Shown here: positions 13,190 through 25,560 of the stretch, one piece after another | Numbering within the stretch: position 1 is the stretch's first letter | Layout of the letters: every line of letters begins with the position of its first letter | Source of the DNA: Toxorhynchites rutilus septentrionalis | Lineage: Eukaryota; Arthropoda; Insecta; Diptera; Culicidae | Assembly: GCF_029784135.1 (NCBI RefSeq) | Contig: NC_073745.1 | Span: 237,927,664 to 237,991,663, forward strand | Length of the DNA stretch: 64,000 nucleotides | Reading direction: 5' to 3' | Translations under genes and position numbers: made by a program | Notes under the pieces: generated by a model | Seen by the model: the letters and a program-made list of their open reading frames with translations, nothing else | Told to the model about the DNA's origin: nothing | Databases searched by the model: none

Positions 13190-15228
13190 TCATTGATGAA
13201 TTTGTAAATTTGTAATATCCTTTCGGATATATTTGGTTTCGCTTTCCGCATTACAAAAGCGACAAATATCATCTTGTGCTAAACCTATGTTCTTAAGATG
13301 GTATTTACTCGGGCAGTGTCCTGTTACAAGACCAATGAATGTGCTTAAGTCATTCTTATTAAGGCTTAGCAGCTGTTGAGTAATTTTAATACTCGGCGTA
13401 ATAAATTTTTTCGCCTGTTTAAGTTTTGCAACCATCCAATTAGCTGTCACTTCACGGTCTTCCCATTTTTTCAGCTCGCTTTTCAACACACAGTCGGAGA
13501 GTCCACAGAATGGTTCTGGACCAGTGAATGGTGAGTTTGAGCCGTTCCTGGCAAGTTCATCTGCTCGCTCGTTGCCCTCTATATAGCAATGGCCAGGAAT
13601 CCAGTACAATTGTACCGAACGTATCTGACTTAATTGCCGTAAAAGGGAAATGCATTCCCAGACAATTTTTGAAGAGCACTTGAAGGCATTTAGAGCTTTA
13701 AGTGCCGTTTGACTGTCAGAGAATATGCAGATGTTAGCATGTCTATACTTTCTTTTGAGGCAGACATTTAGACATTCTATTATTGCAGCTATTTCTGCCT
13801 GAAAAACTGTTTGCCAGTTTCCCATAATTACAGAGATTTTTGTTCTGGGACCATACACTCCAGCACCTGTTCTGTTTCCTATTTTCGACCCATCAGTGTA
13901 GAACATGATTGAACCATTACGAACGTTGGGGCCACCTTCATCCCATACTGAGCGAGAATGTTCGATAACTCTGTATGGAATGTCATAATTGGTCCTTGGT
14001 TCCATCCAATCATTGTTCATCTCTGAGGCTGGTCCAATGGGTAAAAAATTCAAGATGCTCAAGTGACCAGTTTTGCCCCCGTCTAGTATTTTTTTCCCCA
14101 TCTTTTAAGCTTTAGAGCGCTTTTTTTTAGCCTCTAGCTGAACATATTGGTTCAAAGGTACCAGGTGAAGGATAGCCTCCAATGCCTTTGAGGGTGTACT
14201 TCGTATTGCTCTAGTAATTGCAACGCATGCTAGTCGTTGGAGTTTGTTTAGCTTTTTTGTAGCTACAGTCTCTTTAGTCTTTGGCCACCATAGAAGTGAG
14301 GCATAGGTTATCCTAGGCCGCACAATTGCAGTGTAAAACCACATAACCATTTTTGGTTTAAGGCCCCATGTTCTTCCCATCATTTTAGAGCATGCCCATG
14401 CTTTTTATTTCCTCTCCCCCAAGATGCAGAGACTGCAGATGCAGTTTCTTTTTTGGTGAACGGAATAATTGTTGTTTTTGAGGGATTTATGCTCAGACCT
14501 TCTGTGATACACCACGATTGTGTTAAGTTTAAGGTCATCTGCATTCTGCTCGATAACACGTCGTCAAACTTGCCTCGTACCATTATGACTAGATCATCGG
14601 AAAAGCCCACAACTTCGAATCCTTTTACCTCTAAACTTATCAGAAGGTCGTCAACTACAAGTGACCAAAGGAGAGGTGATAAAACCCTTCCTTGTGGGCA
14701 ACATTTCGTTGCAATCACATATGTTGACGACCCGCCCAGCTCCGAGGTGATTCGTCTATGTGTGAGCATGCCCTGGATCCATTTGACTATGCAGTTATCG
14801 AAGCGTCTTTTTCTAATCGCTTGTGCCATTGATAGATAAGAAGCATTATCAAAGGCACCTTCGATGTCAAGAAACGCGCATAGAGCGGTTTCTTTTGACA
14901 AGAGAGATTTTTAAATTTTTGTTACAAGCGTGTGTAGCGGCGCTATTACTGTGGATTTGCCTGATTGGTAGGCAAACTGGTATTTAGATAATGGACATTT
15001 GGACATGAATACAGACTTTATGTATTCATACAATACTTTTTCCATAGTTTTCAGCAGTATTGATGATAAACTAATTGGTCTGAATGCCTTTGGGAGTGAT
15101 TTGTCACGATTCCCCGCTTTTGGTATGAAAACTACTTTGAAAAGTCTTCATATCGAAGGAATGTGCTCTAGTATCAGACTTGCCTTAAAAATCTCGATTA
15201 GAGGTGGAATTAGTTTTGATTCTTACGT
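13190..15228 (-). pseudogene. 5'-truncated LOA/I-type LINE: reverse transcriptase plus RNase H
   Basis: Read from 15228 down, the minus strand gives reverse-transcriptase motifs: KAFRPISLSSILLKTMEKVL, then FLDIEGAFDNASY, then CPQGRVLSPLLWSLVVDD, then GFSDDLVIMV (a diverged active-site box, SDD for the usual ADD). It continues through a thumb-like segment into an RNase H domain (TDGSKIGNRTGAG, AEIAAI, FSDSQTALKAL, HCYIEGNERADELA), then a short CxxC remnant. An RNase H behind the RT is typical of the LOA and I groups of non-LTR retrotransposons. Coding is broken near 14901, 14383 and 14102 and by an in-frame TGA near 15150. The endonuclease half is absent, as expected for 5' truncation on insertion. 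The fragment at 24785-25560 carries a matching endonuclease type. Confidence 0.9.
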
Positions 15229-15479
15229 TAGTTACACGAGGTTACGTTAAAGGTGCAAGATTTTGAGCGTTAATAACTCTTTACCGGCTGAACGGAGTGG
15301 TATGATAATCACTTCATTCGAAAGATAAGATTTTCAGAACTTGGGACCTAAGTGTAAGCATGTTATACAGTAAAATATTGAGTAGCAAGTTTGTACTTGA
15401 ATTTGATCATGACTGCTTTCTATTAAATCGAGAATATGTGTTAAATATAGCACAAGTCAAAACGTGCCTGAAAGATTTG

Positions 15480-16285
15480 TACGCTCAAACACATTATCTC
15501 GCACGAACTTGTTCACGTTTTTTTACTTGCCGATTTTCTAATCTGTTGTTTTCGCAAGCCTCTTTTGAGGCCAACTTAGTATCACCAAGAGCGTTTTGCA
15601 TGGACCGGAAGAGATGAGAAATACTTGGAGCCAGGTCCGGACTATACAGTGGGTGCAATAGGACATCCCATCCGAGCTCCCGTAGCTACTGGCGGGTCAT
15701 CAAAGATGTGTGAGGCCGAGCGTTGTTCTGATGGAAAACAACACCATTCCTAACACCAAGATTTTTTTGCGTCAACTCGTGTGGCACCCATACATCCAGC
15801 TTTTTTTGGAATCCAATCTTCTGCAAATGGTTCCAAACGGTTTTATGGTCTATACCCAGTTCCTGGCCAATCGAGCGAGTGCACACATGCCGGTCTACTC
15901 GGATGATTTCAACGATTTTATCGGTTTCCACAACGATTGGCCTACCAGTACATGGTGTAACTTCGACAGCCACTACACCAGAACGAAATCGATCAAACCA
16001 ACGCTGTACTGTGCGAATCGTTACAGTATCGGGTCCATAATGTACACAAATTTTTTCGGCCGCCTTCGTTGCAGTTTTACCTCGCAGGTAGTAAAAACGT
16101 AAAATATGGCGAATTTCTTGACTGAAAAGGACAATCACAACACTGTCAAACATGACACTTGTAGCACAGATTGTCGTCTTAAAATAGCCGTATAGTATGA
16201 CCCGATGCGATAAGTACAACACAAGATATGTTTAAGTGTTGCCATATTTTGACAATATACGACATTTCTTTCTCCCCAACCCAAT
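15480..16285 (-). pseudogene. Internally deleted mariner transposon
   Basis: A terminal repeat (near 16260-16285, ...CTCCCCAACCCAATA) is followed on the minus strand by the transposase N-terminus: QEIRHILRFYYLRGKTATKAAEKI, WFDRFRSG, EVTPCTGRP and LDVWVPHELTQKNL. It then jumps directly to GVVFHQNNARPHTS, so the stretch with the first catalytic Asp is deleted. The second catalytic Asp is Asn. A stop follows LMTRQ, after which LRELGWDVLLHPLYSPDLAPS and QNALGDTKLASKE continue down to about 15500. It cannot encode an active enzyme. It lies immediately upstream of the LINE fragment, same strand. Confidence 0.92.
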
Positions 16286-17972
16286 ATTACTATAGCATGT
16301 ATATTATACAAATGTTAAAGCAGTATGGAAGAGTAGCAGATTTTCTGTTATTTTTAGGCTCATTTAATGTAATAAATTGGGATGCCAAAGCATGTGCTAA
16401 AAATTAATTTTGAATGTAGAAGCAACCCTTCTGGCGACGAATATCATATTAACATTCTTTTGCTTCCCCCTGGTGACTGTAAAGACGTGGCCGGCGTCGT
16501 TATTGACTATTTAAAGCTTTTCATCTCCGAAACTTGTACATAAGTATGGTCTGCTGCTGTGAATTCACTTCGTAGGGCTGCTTATCATTCTGAAAATTTA
16601 AATCTTCAATATTCACTGGCATTTTGACGTGTATATCGAATACTGTACCGTTCGTAGCTCCAAAGTAACAAGTTGAATGATAAGGTTCTACACTATTTGC
16701 TGTATGAACGGGAGCCTTCCCAAAAGCAACGACTATCGATTGTTGATAGTCTTTCGATCGAAATTGCAACTTACAATAAACGAAAATAGCAGCAAACGTC
16801 AAAAGAGAAGAAAACTGACAGGAAATATTGTTCACTGGTGACCTGTTTTCCCGTGTCCTGTTTCGTTGTATTCCGCTCGAAAAATAATCGAACCATTGTC
16901 ATCGCGTTCAAAAACTTAAACCAGAATCATATGCTCAGCATAAATATATATAGCGCGCCACTTCGATGATATCGGACAGGCATGAACAACAGGACCCAAT
17001 TTGAAACAAAGAATGAAAAAACGATGCCGTCACGCTTATCAATTGAAGTTTTGTTTTCATTTAAACCGCTGAACTACTGAATAATGTAGGGCGAGAAAAA
17101 CGAACAAAGAACGAACGAATCGCGTTGATCAACAGCATGCGGGGGAGCATTCGCATTAAAGCTGTGCGATAGTGATTTTTTCTTTCATTGGCCTCAATGC
17201 GAACCTTTGAGCCATGCTACACCTGGGAAGAGCTTGTTCAACTAACCTGAGCATATTGAAACAAAATTTTTAGTGCATATAATATGAGTTATGGGAGGTG
17301 GTGTTGGAGATGAGCGAATATGTTTTAACTTTTTTTCTCGTTAGCAGGAAGAAAGTTGGCTTCCAAAGTTTGCTCATAACATACGCTCTCGGCGTTTTTG
17401 AGTGTGTTTATCATATGTGTTTGTGTTGGATAAAGAAGATGTTGGGGAAAGATGCAAAAAGGGGGTGCCTTAAAAAATTGTATGTATTGCTTTTATAGAT
17501 GCTAGGTTAGAAATGATGTGAAACAAACGTTCGTAAACTCCTCTTGAAAGCACCGGTTGTGGTGAAAAGTTTCTTCCACCAGAGTAGTGTATGTGAATTG
17601 AATAATGTCAGACAAAAATCAGCAGTCTTTAGAATGTTTGGTTGAAATGTTGCGTGGTTATAGTAGTAATGTAACTCCTAAAGACCTGGTGATGATGAAA
17701 ATTACGATGGAATTATCCTCTGTTTTCATTGAAACAAATCTGATTCTAAATTTATGATTGCTTGTTATAACCAAGAGAATATCGTTTAAAATAACTGAGT
17801 GGGGACCGTGAATGGTTTTCCCTCGTGGGAGTGCATGGGAGCAAAATATACGACTCTGGTTTCTTCCGTTGTTTACATTGTAACAATGTTGTTGCTGCCA
17901 CGGGAAATCAAATTCGAGAACCATCACCACCCACGCTCTCTTCATAACAGTATGTATAGATAGAGTACAGAC

Positions 17973-18270
17973 CTTCGCCTTTGGGCGGCGACCGCAGCTC
18001 GTTGGGCGGCCTGGGCTATCAGCAGGGGAGAGGCTGCTGCATGGGCTGCGGCTGCCGCGTTCGGCATCTGATTGGCGGCAACTGCTGCTGCCGCGGCCGC
18101 CGCCGGGTTCGATGCTGCCGCTGCTGCGTGCGCTGCGGCTGCGGCGGCGGATGTCGGAGCTCCTGCTGCTGCAGCTGCCGCGGCGAGGGCCGCCGAGGGA
18201 GCCCCATTTGCACCCACGGTGGCTGCTGTGGCTCCTAGCCAGGGCCAGGCACCCATTGACAGCCGGTAGC
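17973..18270 (-). CDS. Rbfox1: Rbfox1 alanine-rich exon, 298 nt
   Basis: Minus-strand exon between acceptor CTCTCTAG (AG at 18271-18272) and donor GTCTGTAC. It starts with two bases that complete a Gly codon left by the preceding microexon (G|GC). It encodes GYRLSMGAWPWLGATAATVG, then about 60 residues dominated by alanine with interspersed His, Asn, Pro, Thr and Ser, and ends PLLIAQAAQRAAVAAQRR plus two bases of a Ser codon. The alanine codons are mixed GCA/GCT/GCC/GCG, so the tract is not a young trinucleotide repeat. Vertebrate RBFOX proteins also have an alanine-rich C-terminal half used in splicing activation and higher-order assembly; the same role here is inference. At 298 nt, skipping would break the frame. 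The donor (C at +3) is weak by consensus, but it alone gives the phase the next exon needs. Confidence 0.85.
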
Positions 18271-18567
18271 CTAGAGAGGATCGATAGTGTGTTGTTAGAA
18301 GGGGAGATAAATAAATATATGTTGCGTGCGCGTTCCTCGAAAAGGGAGAGACTGTATTGTCTGATTAATTAGCCTAGTTAGGAGTGTAATAACAATAAGA
18401 ATCACTTTTCAAAACAAAAACTGATGATATTCTACAATAAAATACGCATCGATCAAAGGAAAGGAAATCATGTTACTTGCTACCATAAGTCAGTCATGAG
18501 TGTATTCGATTATAATAATAATTATAACATAATTATTGGTATAAACGAATTTAATATAACGGTATTG

Positions 18568-18618
18568 TAACGGTATTGAATTAAAGAGACTTTAAACTCT
18601 GAGAGTTCATTCGTCTCT
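18568..18618 (+). repeat. 51-nt dispersed repeat, copy 1
   Basis: TAACGGTATTGAATTAAAGA and the 31 bases after it recur at 38686-38738 with a single mismatch. Neither copy has visible coding or terminal repeats. The family is unknown to me. Confidence 0.7.
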
Positions 18619-18984
18619 GGTTTAATATAATCTGGAATGTATACCTTATGACCTTCAAAAACAAGAAAAGGAAATTATTGCCAATAAATATTACTGTAGA
18701 TTGTGGCGAGATTGTTAGCTGTAATGTCTTTACAACGACCGTCTGCAATTTTGCCTTGTGTTGTTTTATGTTGATGAACTCTAGTTGAAGTTGTTCTATG
18801 TTTGTTTTTTTTTCTGTGTAAAATTCTGTAACATTTTCTTTCCGTTGTTGACTAACACGGAGTCTCATTGGTTTCAAATTTCCTTGAAGACAACATCAAA
18901 TGACGTATACTAATGACTCTCACAGTATGTGAGATGTGAGTGTTTTACTATTGCTCTCCACAATATAACGAGTCTAATAACATG

Positions 18985-19340
18985 AATGCATTTTTTTTCT
19001 ATCGCCTTAGGGTTGTCCAAAAAACTCTTTTTTTTTCCAAAAATGACTTTCTGCAGGTATAGTATTTTTTCACAAAAGACCACACAGGTGATTGGCTTTA
19101 ATTTGATATGTCGATCATCTGAATCGGTCAAGTAGTTCAAAAGTTATGAATTTTTGAAGAAAGTCATTTTTGGTAAAAATGCGAAAAAATGGTTTTTTTG
19201 GCCCACCCTAAAATGGAAATGATCACCCTATCAAAAAAATTAAAATATACGGGTCTCATAATTTGCGATAAAAAACAAAACTACCACTTTTGACGAAAAT
19301 CTGAGAACCACTATATCGGTTTGGCATGGAATGGCTGTAT
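18985..19340 (-). mobile_element. Non-autonomous element end (TACAGCCATTCCATGCCAAA)
   Basis: The right end, in reverse complement, matches the solo repeat at 6847-6869. Inside are AT-rich, non-coding stretches with doubled motifs: AAAATGACTTTCT and AAAGTCATTTTTGG sit in opposite orientation around 19040 and 19160, as in a partly folded-back element. The left boundary is approximate and no transposase is visible. Confidence 0.55.
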
Positions 19341-21044
19341 ATATATAATAGAACATAGGCAAGTATTTTTTTGGGTCATTCTGCGCAAAGTAAACCATAA
19401 ACTTTTCTACCGACTAACACTCAAATATCACACTGAAAACTTTTGGAGTGGCGATTGTGCCCAATGGAGTAGCTTTTAGATTGTCTTTCTGGTCGATAGA
19501 AATGTATTTATTTATAGCTTCCGGCAGAATATCATAAAGGAAAACTCACTTAAACAAGGCATAATAATTCACTCATAATAATTCAATATACTTCAGAATG
19601 TCAATTACTCACGAGAGTGAGTTCCATAGTAACATCTCTAATACCTCTCTCCCCGAAAATTGTCAGTGAGTGACACGACTTTACTCTTTTTAAGCCTTTT
19701 AGTCTTTTTTTATTATTATTTTTTAAACCTACTTAACGTGTTCCTTACATTATAATCAAATATAAGGTAGTCCAGAAAAAAGATTAGTATATCGAGAGGA
19801 TTAAACCCCGCATAAGGAAGCTAAAAATGTTTCTAAAAATGTGAATTATCATAAAAATAATTTCAGAAACTTTTATATTAACTACATTTTTTATCTTCAT
19901 TTTATCCTAAAAAGAACACTATCATAATTACTTTACCTTTACCATGATTACTTGGAAAACAATTATAGCGGGTGGTGTCCAGGAGATTGGTTTGATAGAA
20001 GCAGTTAAAAATGTTTGAGTGATGACTCATTCTTGCCCTCGCCAGAACTATACACAAGCTGGCCACATGTCGCAATTTGTTTCCTTACAGTAATGGAAGA
20101 GATGAAGTGTCCATTACCTATTTGTCTCATCAACTTGAAGCGCTCTTTCGAATTTGATTAAATGTGACACATTTCTTCAGTGAATTTGAGTTATTAATTA
20201 CTACAATAAAATTACCATAAAATATAGATTTTTGGAACTACAGTTACTTTTAGTTGGAAGAAAAGAAATAGTACTTATTTTCGACGGAATATATTTTACA
20301 GTGCAAAAGTCCGTTTGCAATACTTGAAATTGGCAGTCCTCCTAGAAATATTTACTTGGGGTATTTTGTATACTAGAATTCAAGAAACACATACGAAAAT
20401 TCGATTGCACGGTAACTGACAAATGAAAAAAAAATTCCTCACTCGAAGCAGACGATTTCGAATGTGAGCAGAAGTACCTATTATCGCAATAGTACTTATT
20501 ATTAGTTCAGAAAACAAATCTTATTTTAAATGGCCCTAATATGATTTTTAAACATTAGAACATCTGTAAAAAAGCTGTTTTGATGCATATACAGTGTAGA
20601 CGCATGTATTACAACGTTCTTCATGACTGCGATTGATTCGAAATATTTTAGATACGCCGGAAATTGTAATGCTCGTTATTTTTGTTTTCATTTTTAGTGA
20701 AGTAAGCTATCCTCTCTCAGATTATCATTCCTGAAGTTCTTAGTTTTTTAATCTTGAGTACAAATAATTGGTTGCATTTAAATTTGCATTTTTAATTTCG
20801 AAGTCCTTACTCTTATTCCTCCAGCATTACAATTAATTCAATATATCCACAAAAATCTAATCAATGAAGTAAAAAATCCTTAGCAGAAAAAATCCATTCA
20901 AGATCCTTTGCGGAAAACCTCATACTCTATTAAAGGATATTGGTTCTAAACGGAAAATTCAATTATCGTTCATTATTTTTCACATAAAAAATATGTGTTT
21001 GTTTCTCCCTAAAATGTAAAATGTTTTTCCCAGTTTCGTATTCG

Positions 21045-21130
21045 CAAATAAAGGCCGAATATTCGGCGGTCGGATATTCGGCCATCCGGCCTCGAAGCTT
21101 GCCGGATATCCGGTATTCGGCCGTGTTTCT
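21045..21130 (+). repeat. Palindrome-rich short repeat cluster (GGATATTCGGC)
   Basis: Several overlapping copies of GGATATTCGGCC, CGAATATTCGGC and GGATATCCGGTATTCGGCC lie within 80 bases. The units are GC-rich and self-complementary in an AT-rich intron. Confidence 0.7.
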
Positions 21131-21700
21131 TTCAATTATAAGTAGTACAATGATAAGTTCTTCTCAGAACTAATTTAAGCGTTCAGACTCTACCAGAGCC
21201 TTCACTCAATTACTAAGGGCAAAACATCGACTATTATAGGCTTTGTGGTATCTCGACGTTAGATCTTCGTCGTCTATGGGCTTTGACAACAATAATTCTC
21301 GCGTAGCTTTTGAAAATGACCTATCTGCATTCATCAATTTTCATCATCAACATTCTCTTTCGTTAAGGTTATCGTGGTTATCGTGAGGGAAAGTCAATGA
21401 AGGGAATCGATCAAATCAGATAGAACCTTTCCAAAAGTTAAGCAACGATTGCAGAATAATGAATGAAATTGGAAGCTTTAAAATGACTTGTACCTCAGCT
21501 TCATGCGTTGGTTTTTAACAAAGCTACAGCATTTCTAAGATCGCTAAAAAATTTTGACTTCGCGCTCTGTTCCTTTAATTTTTTTTCGAATGTAGAATTA
21601 ACAACCGAGTACTGCATACTAGGAATAAGATTTAGAGGCATAATTTTATTTAGAAATTATTGTTGAAGTATTATTTGAATCCTATTAAGACTTTTTCCAA

Positions 21701-22105
21701 GAGGGTCTACGTAGCCATATTGGTTACGCGATCGATCGTGAGTTCAAAACTCAGGGCCCTCATTGGCCATCTTTGTGTTGTTACAGAAAAACTGCGTCCA
21801 CGCAACAATCATCAGCGATGGAGATCGATCCACGGTCGAAATAAAATCGATTCATCCATACAACTATTCTGCTTTGCAAGACACATCGGGCTGCTGTTCT
21901 ATTAATAACTCAACAATGATCATATCAACTGTCTCCATTAACTGGATAATGGAGGAACAGAAGGAATATTCTTACACCTAAATGGCTACTGTGTAAATGT
22001 ACCATATGCAATGGTATAGAAGGAATACTCTTACGCCGAAAAATGGCAACTGTGTAATGTGCTAATTATAGATATAATAACCATGCAACATGTACACGAT
22101 TAAAA
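21701..22105 (+). mobile_element. tRNA-derived SINE, copy 2
   Basis: Full-length partner of the SINE at 8643-9082: same head (GGGTCTACGTAGCCA), same GTGAGTTCAAAACTCAGGGC box, same body and same CATGTACACGAT tail. The head lacks about 15 bases of the anticodon-arm hairpin, so the A and B boxes sit closer together. Confidence 0.85.
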
Positions 22106-24784
22106 TTCGATTCTGTTACAGCTAAAATGCTAATGAGCCTAAAATAAACAAATGGGATAGAAAAAACACTTTTTCCATGTGACACCGACTATTACTATAT
22201 TAGGTATATTCATTAAGATAGTGGGTACATGGAAATGACATTTTCAAACGAGTTTTTTTATACAATTTAGTTTATTAATCATTCAAATATCAGTGAGAAT
22301 CTTCAAAAACAGAGTTCAAACTTCTAGAAAAAGTATACTTTTGAACTAAAATAGAGTATTTATTCGAAAATTTCTGTAAGTTGGTGACATTTTCCCTCCA
22401 TAATTGGTACACTTACCCTAGTTGTTTATTTTCCACGTTTTTCCAGGTATAATATTCGTACGGCTACATTTGTGCACAAAATTGCATTCAATGTAATTCG
22501 TGTGGCTAAAGATCCCGAAAGTAAAGCAAGTTGTGTTCATAGTGTTCTGTGAAACTAACTTTAATTCGTAGAAAAAGCCTCACAAAAGTTGACGCAAGAC
22601 CATTGTCTGAGGGTACTATATCCAGATAGGGGAAATTTAGTTTGCACCGAATCTATAAAAAAAAGTATGCGGTCGGACGTTGTCATGCTGAAAATGGCTT
22701 CATTCTGTGAGTTGATTAAACTATTTTTTCTCCCATTTGCCTGATTTGTTTAGTTGTACTCAACGAATAAAAAACATACTTACATCGAATTGGGAGACAG
22801 TAATAGTGAGCTTCTGACCTATTGCCCATGATATTACAGACTAACAGGTGTAAAACCTACTTTTTATAGCGGTTTCACAGGGTGCAATCACACTATTTGA
22901 AGTCTGATTTTTGATATAGAGAACGACGAGCAGACTCTTTCCACCGACAGGGTGGTATCAACTAATAATTATAATTATTATGATAATTATGAAGCCGATA
23001 TAACTAAATCGCTTGATTTATTGAAGTGTCACACTTTTGCATAATAGTAATTCGACGACCAGAAGTTCGTCCGTGTTGAAGTACACAACCACTTTCCGCA
23101 TAGTTATATAGTTAGACCATTAAAATACAAAAATCAACTCCCGTATAGTTATAAAACGTTCAAAATTCGTGTTTTATCGTATTGATATTGAATATTTGTG
23201 GGTTTCTTTAGCAAGTTATATGTTATTGTGTAGATAACATTTAAAAAATAAGCAATTTTAACATTTTTATTACAATGATATAATCCCACATGCAATGTTA
23301 TTAAATGGAATGGACATAAGCTGTTAACGCCAAAATAATATTTGGTTCAAAGGGAACCCAGCTGATAAACTTCCATATCTTATTGATCTAAACACCGCGT
23401 TATCGATCTCGAAATGAATATATTGAGTCTAAGCTCTGAATTACATATTTGAGGAGTGTCAACAATCGCTTCGAAAAGTGGAGCTTTCGAAATTCTCTAT
23501 CGAGAGAATGCCAAAAGTTTTCTCACACAATCACACTTTTAACCTTCTTGTTATTTACTGTGAATCAACAGGTCATCACATTGAATTAATTGCTTTCCAA
23601 ATTTAGGGCAAATTATTTCGGAAAGATGATGATGTTAGATTTTTTTCTCCGAATTTCCTTCTCGTCACAATCTTGCAAACCACCTCTGCACTTGTTTATG
23701 AAGCCTTTGATCTAATCAAGCGCAATCATCCAGATAACCGACACTTTTCACTACCACCCTTTTCCCCGCGAAGATCCATTCTCCCAAGAAGCGCCCACAT
23801 AATAGGAAACAATAATGGCTACATCGCCAGCAACCCGTCCCACCTAGTGCTTGTTGTTCCCTCCGCTTCCGATCCGTCGACAACAGATTTATGTACGAGC
23901 CGTTTTCCCACCTAATGGAGATCGATATTGAAATATGTTTTCAGTGGTATTATTAAGACGAGTAAAATATCACCGTTTTGTTCGGTGATTTACGGCAAGG
24001 TGTTGGGCAATTGCGATCGTAAATCGTAAATCGTTCATGGTGGATACACATCGCAGTTTAAGGTGCTAGCACATTAGCAGATTCTTTGGTGCAATACGAA
24101 AGGACCACTTGTATGGATTACGAAAGGTTTCACTTTTGAAGAAGTTTCATTTTGATACTCGTAGCCTGCCGGTACCCTGAACACTCTCTATTTCTTTAAA
24201 CTTTGTACATGAGGTAGCAGCTACCCAAAATCACCATTTTCATTTACCTTTCTATAAAATGTAACTTCAAATCCAGATGTCTGATTCAATTACGATGCAC
24301 GAAAAGATTATTGGAAAATCAATGAACTAAGAAAATTATAATAAAAAAAGATATTAATTTTTTAAAAATATTCGTGAAAAACAAAAACGTATTCAATTTC
24401 AATACGTTGCCGAATCGTAGCGATTTAAGGGAGAACCGCTTGATTTATTGAAGTGTCAAACTTCGGATATACCTTAACCAATCACCAAAATGTCCCAATA
24501 ACAACTTTAATTCCAATAATTCTTAGGACTAACCGTTCTCGAGATATATTGAACTTTATATAGGCGATTTTTTGAAAAAGACCTAAGTTTATTTTTCTAA
24601 AAATTTTAAAAAACATTCCTATCTAAACTCCGCTTGTGAATGAAGGATCTCTATAGTAGCATGACCGAAAAAGAACCTGAAACTATTGAGAACCAGAGCA
24701 GTGGGTCCAAAGCCCTAAAAAAGGAGGATGGTTGTAATAGCAGTTATCCATGGTTATTATAGAAAGAAAGTAACGGATATACCC

Positions 24785-25560
24785 CTAAGCTAAGGTCTTA
24801 CGCGACCCGTACCAACGGATGAATGTTAGGGGTGGGGGGTCTAAACCCTGCCGTTAACGGAGCTTGTGGAGCACCAGGGTACCCTCCACAGTATCGTCTG
24901 CCCTTGCTGCATTAAGCCGGTCACTGATGCAGCGGACCTTCTTTACCGCGAGACTTGTGGGACTTCTATGACTAATCATAGAATTATTCATCGATGACTA
25001 TTCATCATCGGATGTGATGCCAACGCTTATCACACTATGTGGGCAAGTACCGACATTAACAATCGAGGTGAGTGTCTTTTAGAATTTTTCTCGTCAAACA
25101 ACATAGATATCGCTAACAAAGGAAATGAACCAACATTCAAGAACGCTATCAGACAAGAAGTCTTAGACCCAACGCTGCGCAGTCCGGTTATTTCAGGAAA
25201 AAAACATAACTGGCATGTGTCGGAAGAGGCATCTTTGTCTGATCATAGACACATTATTTTTGAATGGGATGGTGGCATGACAGTACAGGAAGAATACCGA
25301 GATCCCAAAAAAAAAAACAACTCGGATCGGTATTCCCTTGAACTCGAGTCAAAAATTCTAAACTCAAAAATAAGGTCGATTCAGCAGCTTGAATCAGCTT
25401 CAAAAGAATGAAACGAAACGATAGTCTCTGCGTACAAGAGCAATCGCCCACTAAGAAGAGTTTCTTCAACAAGAAACGTTCCTTGGTGGAATAAAAGGCT
25501 TCAACGGCTTCGCAAAACAGCGCGAAAACTGTTCAACAGAGCAAAAATTACAAATTTTCG
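24785..25560 (+). pseudogene. LOA/R1-type LINE endonuclease fragment
   Basis: The plus strand reads as the C-terminal part of an apurinic-type endonuclease: GCDANAYHTMWASTDINNRGE, then NKGNEPTF, then RQEVLDPTLRS, then WHVSEEASLSDHRHIIFEWD. This includes the SDH catalytic triplet typical of R1/LOA endonucleases. After a stop near 25411 the linker continues out of phase (RNVPWWNKRLQRLRKTARKL). No reverse transcriptase follows. The 5' part from 24785 is GC-richer and probably belongs to the same element. Orientation is opposite to Rbfox1. Confidence 0.85.

Larger units (their letters stand above)
2709..17972 (-). other. Rbfox1 intron between alanine-rich and 64-nt exons
   Basis: About 15.3 kb of intron, phase 2 (two bases of a Ser codon carried over). 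It holds SINE, mariner and LOA-type LINE remnants and possibly a 9-nt microexon, each listed separately. The stretches 2709-5740, 5830-6840, 6870-8640, 9090-9560, 9790-10700, 10720-11260, 12070-13150 and 16290-17970 show no gene or element that I recognise; they are AT-rich with poly-purine and poly-T runs. A GC-richer patch runs from about 10900 to 11450. Confidence 0.75.

Noticed and set aside
16521..16835. 104-codon minus-strand open frame
   Set aside because: No recognisable motif, no splice or promoter context, and composition like the surrounding intron.
17981..18238. Plus-strand open frames rich in Cys, Gly and Arg across the alanine-rich exon
   Set aside because: They are mirror frames of a GC-rich coding exon read on the wrong strand; only the minus-strand frame has matching splice sites and phase.
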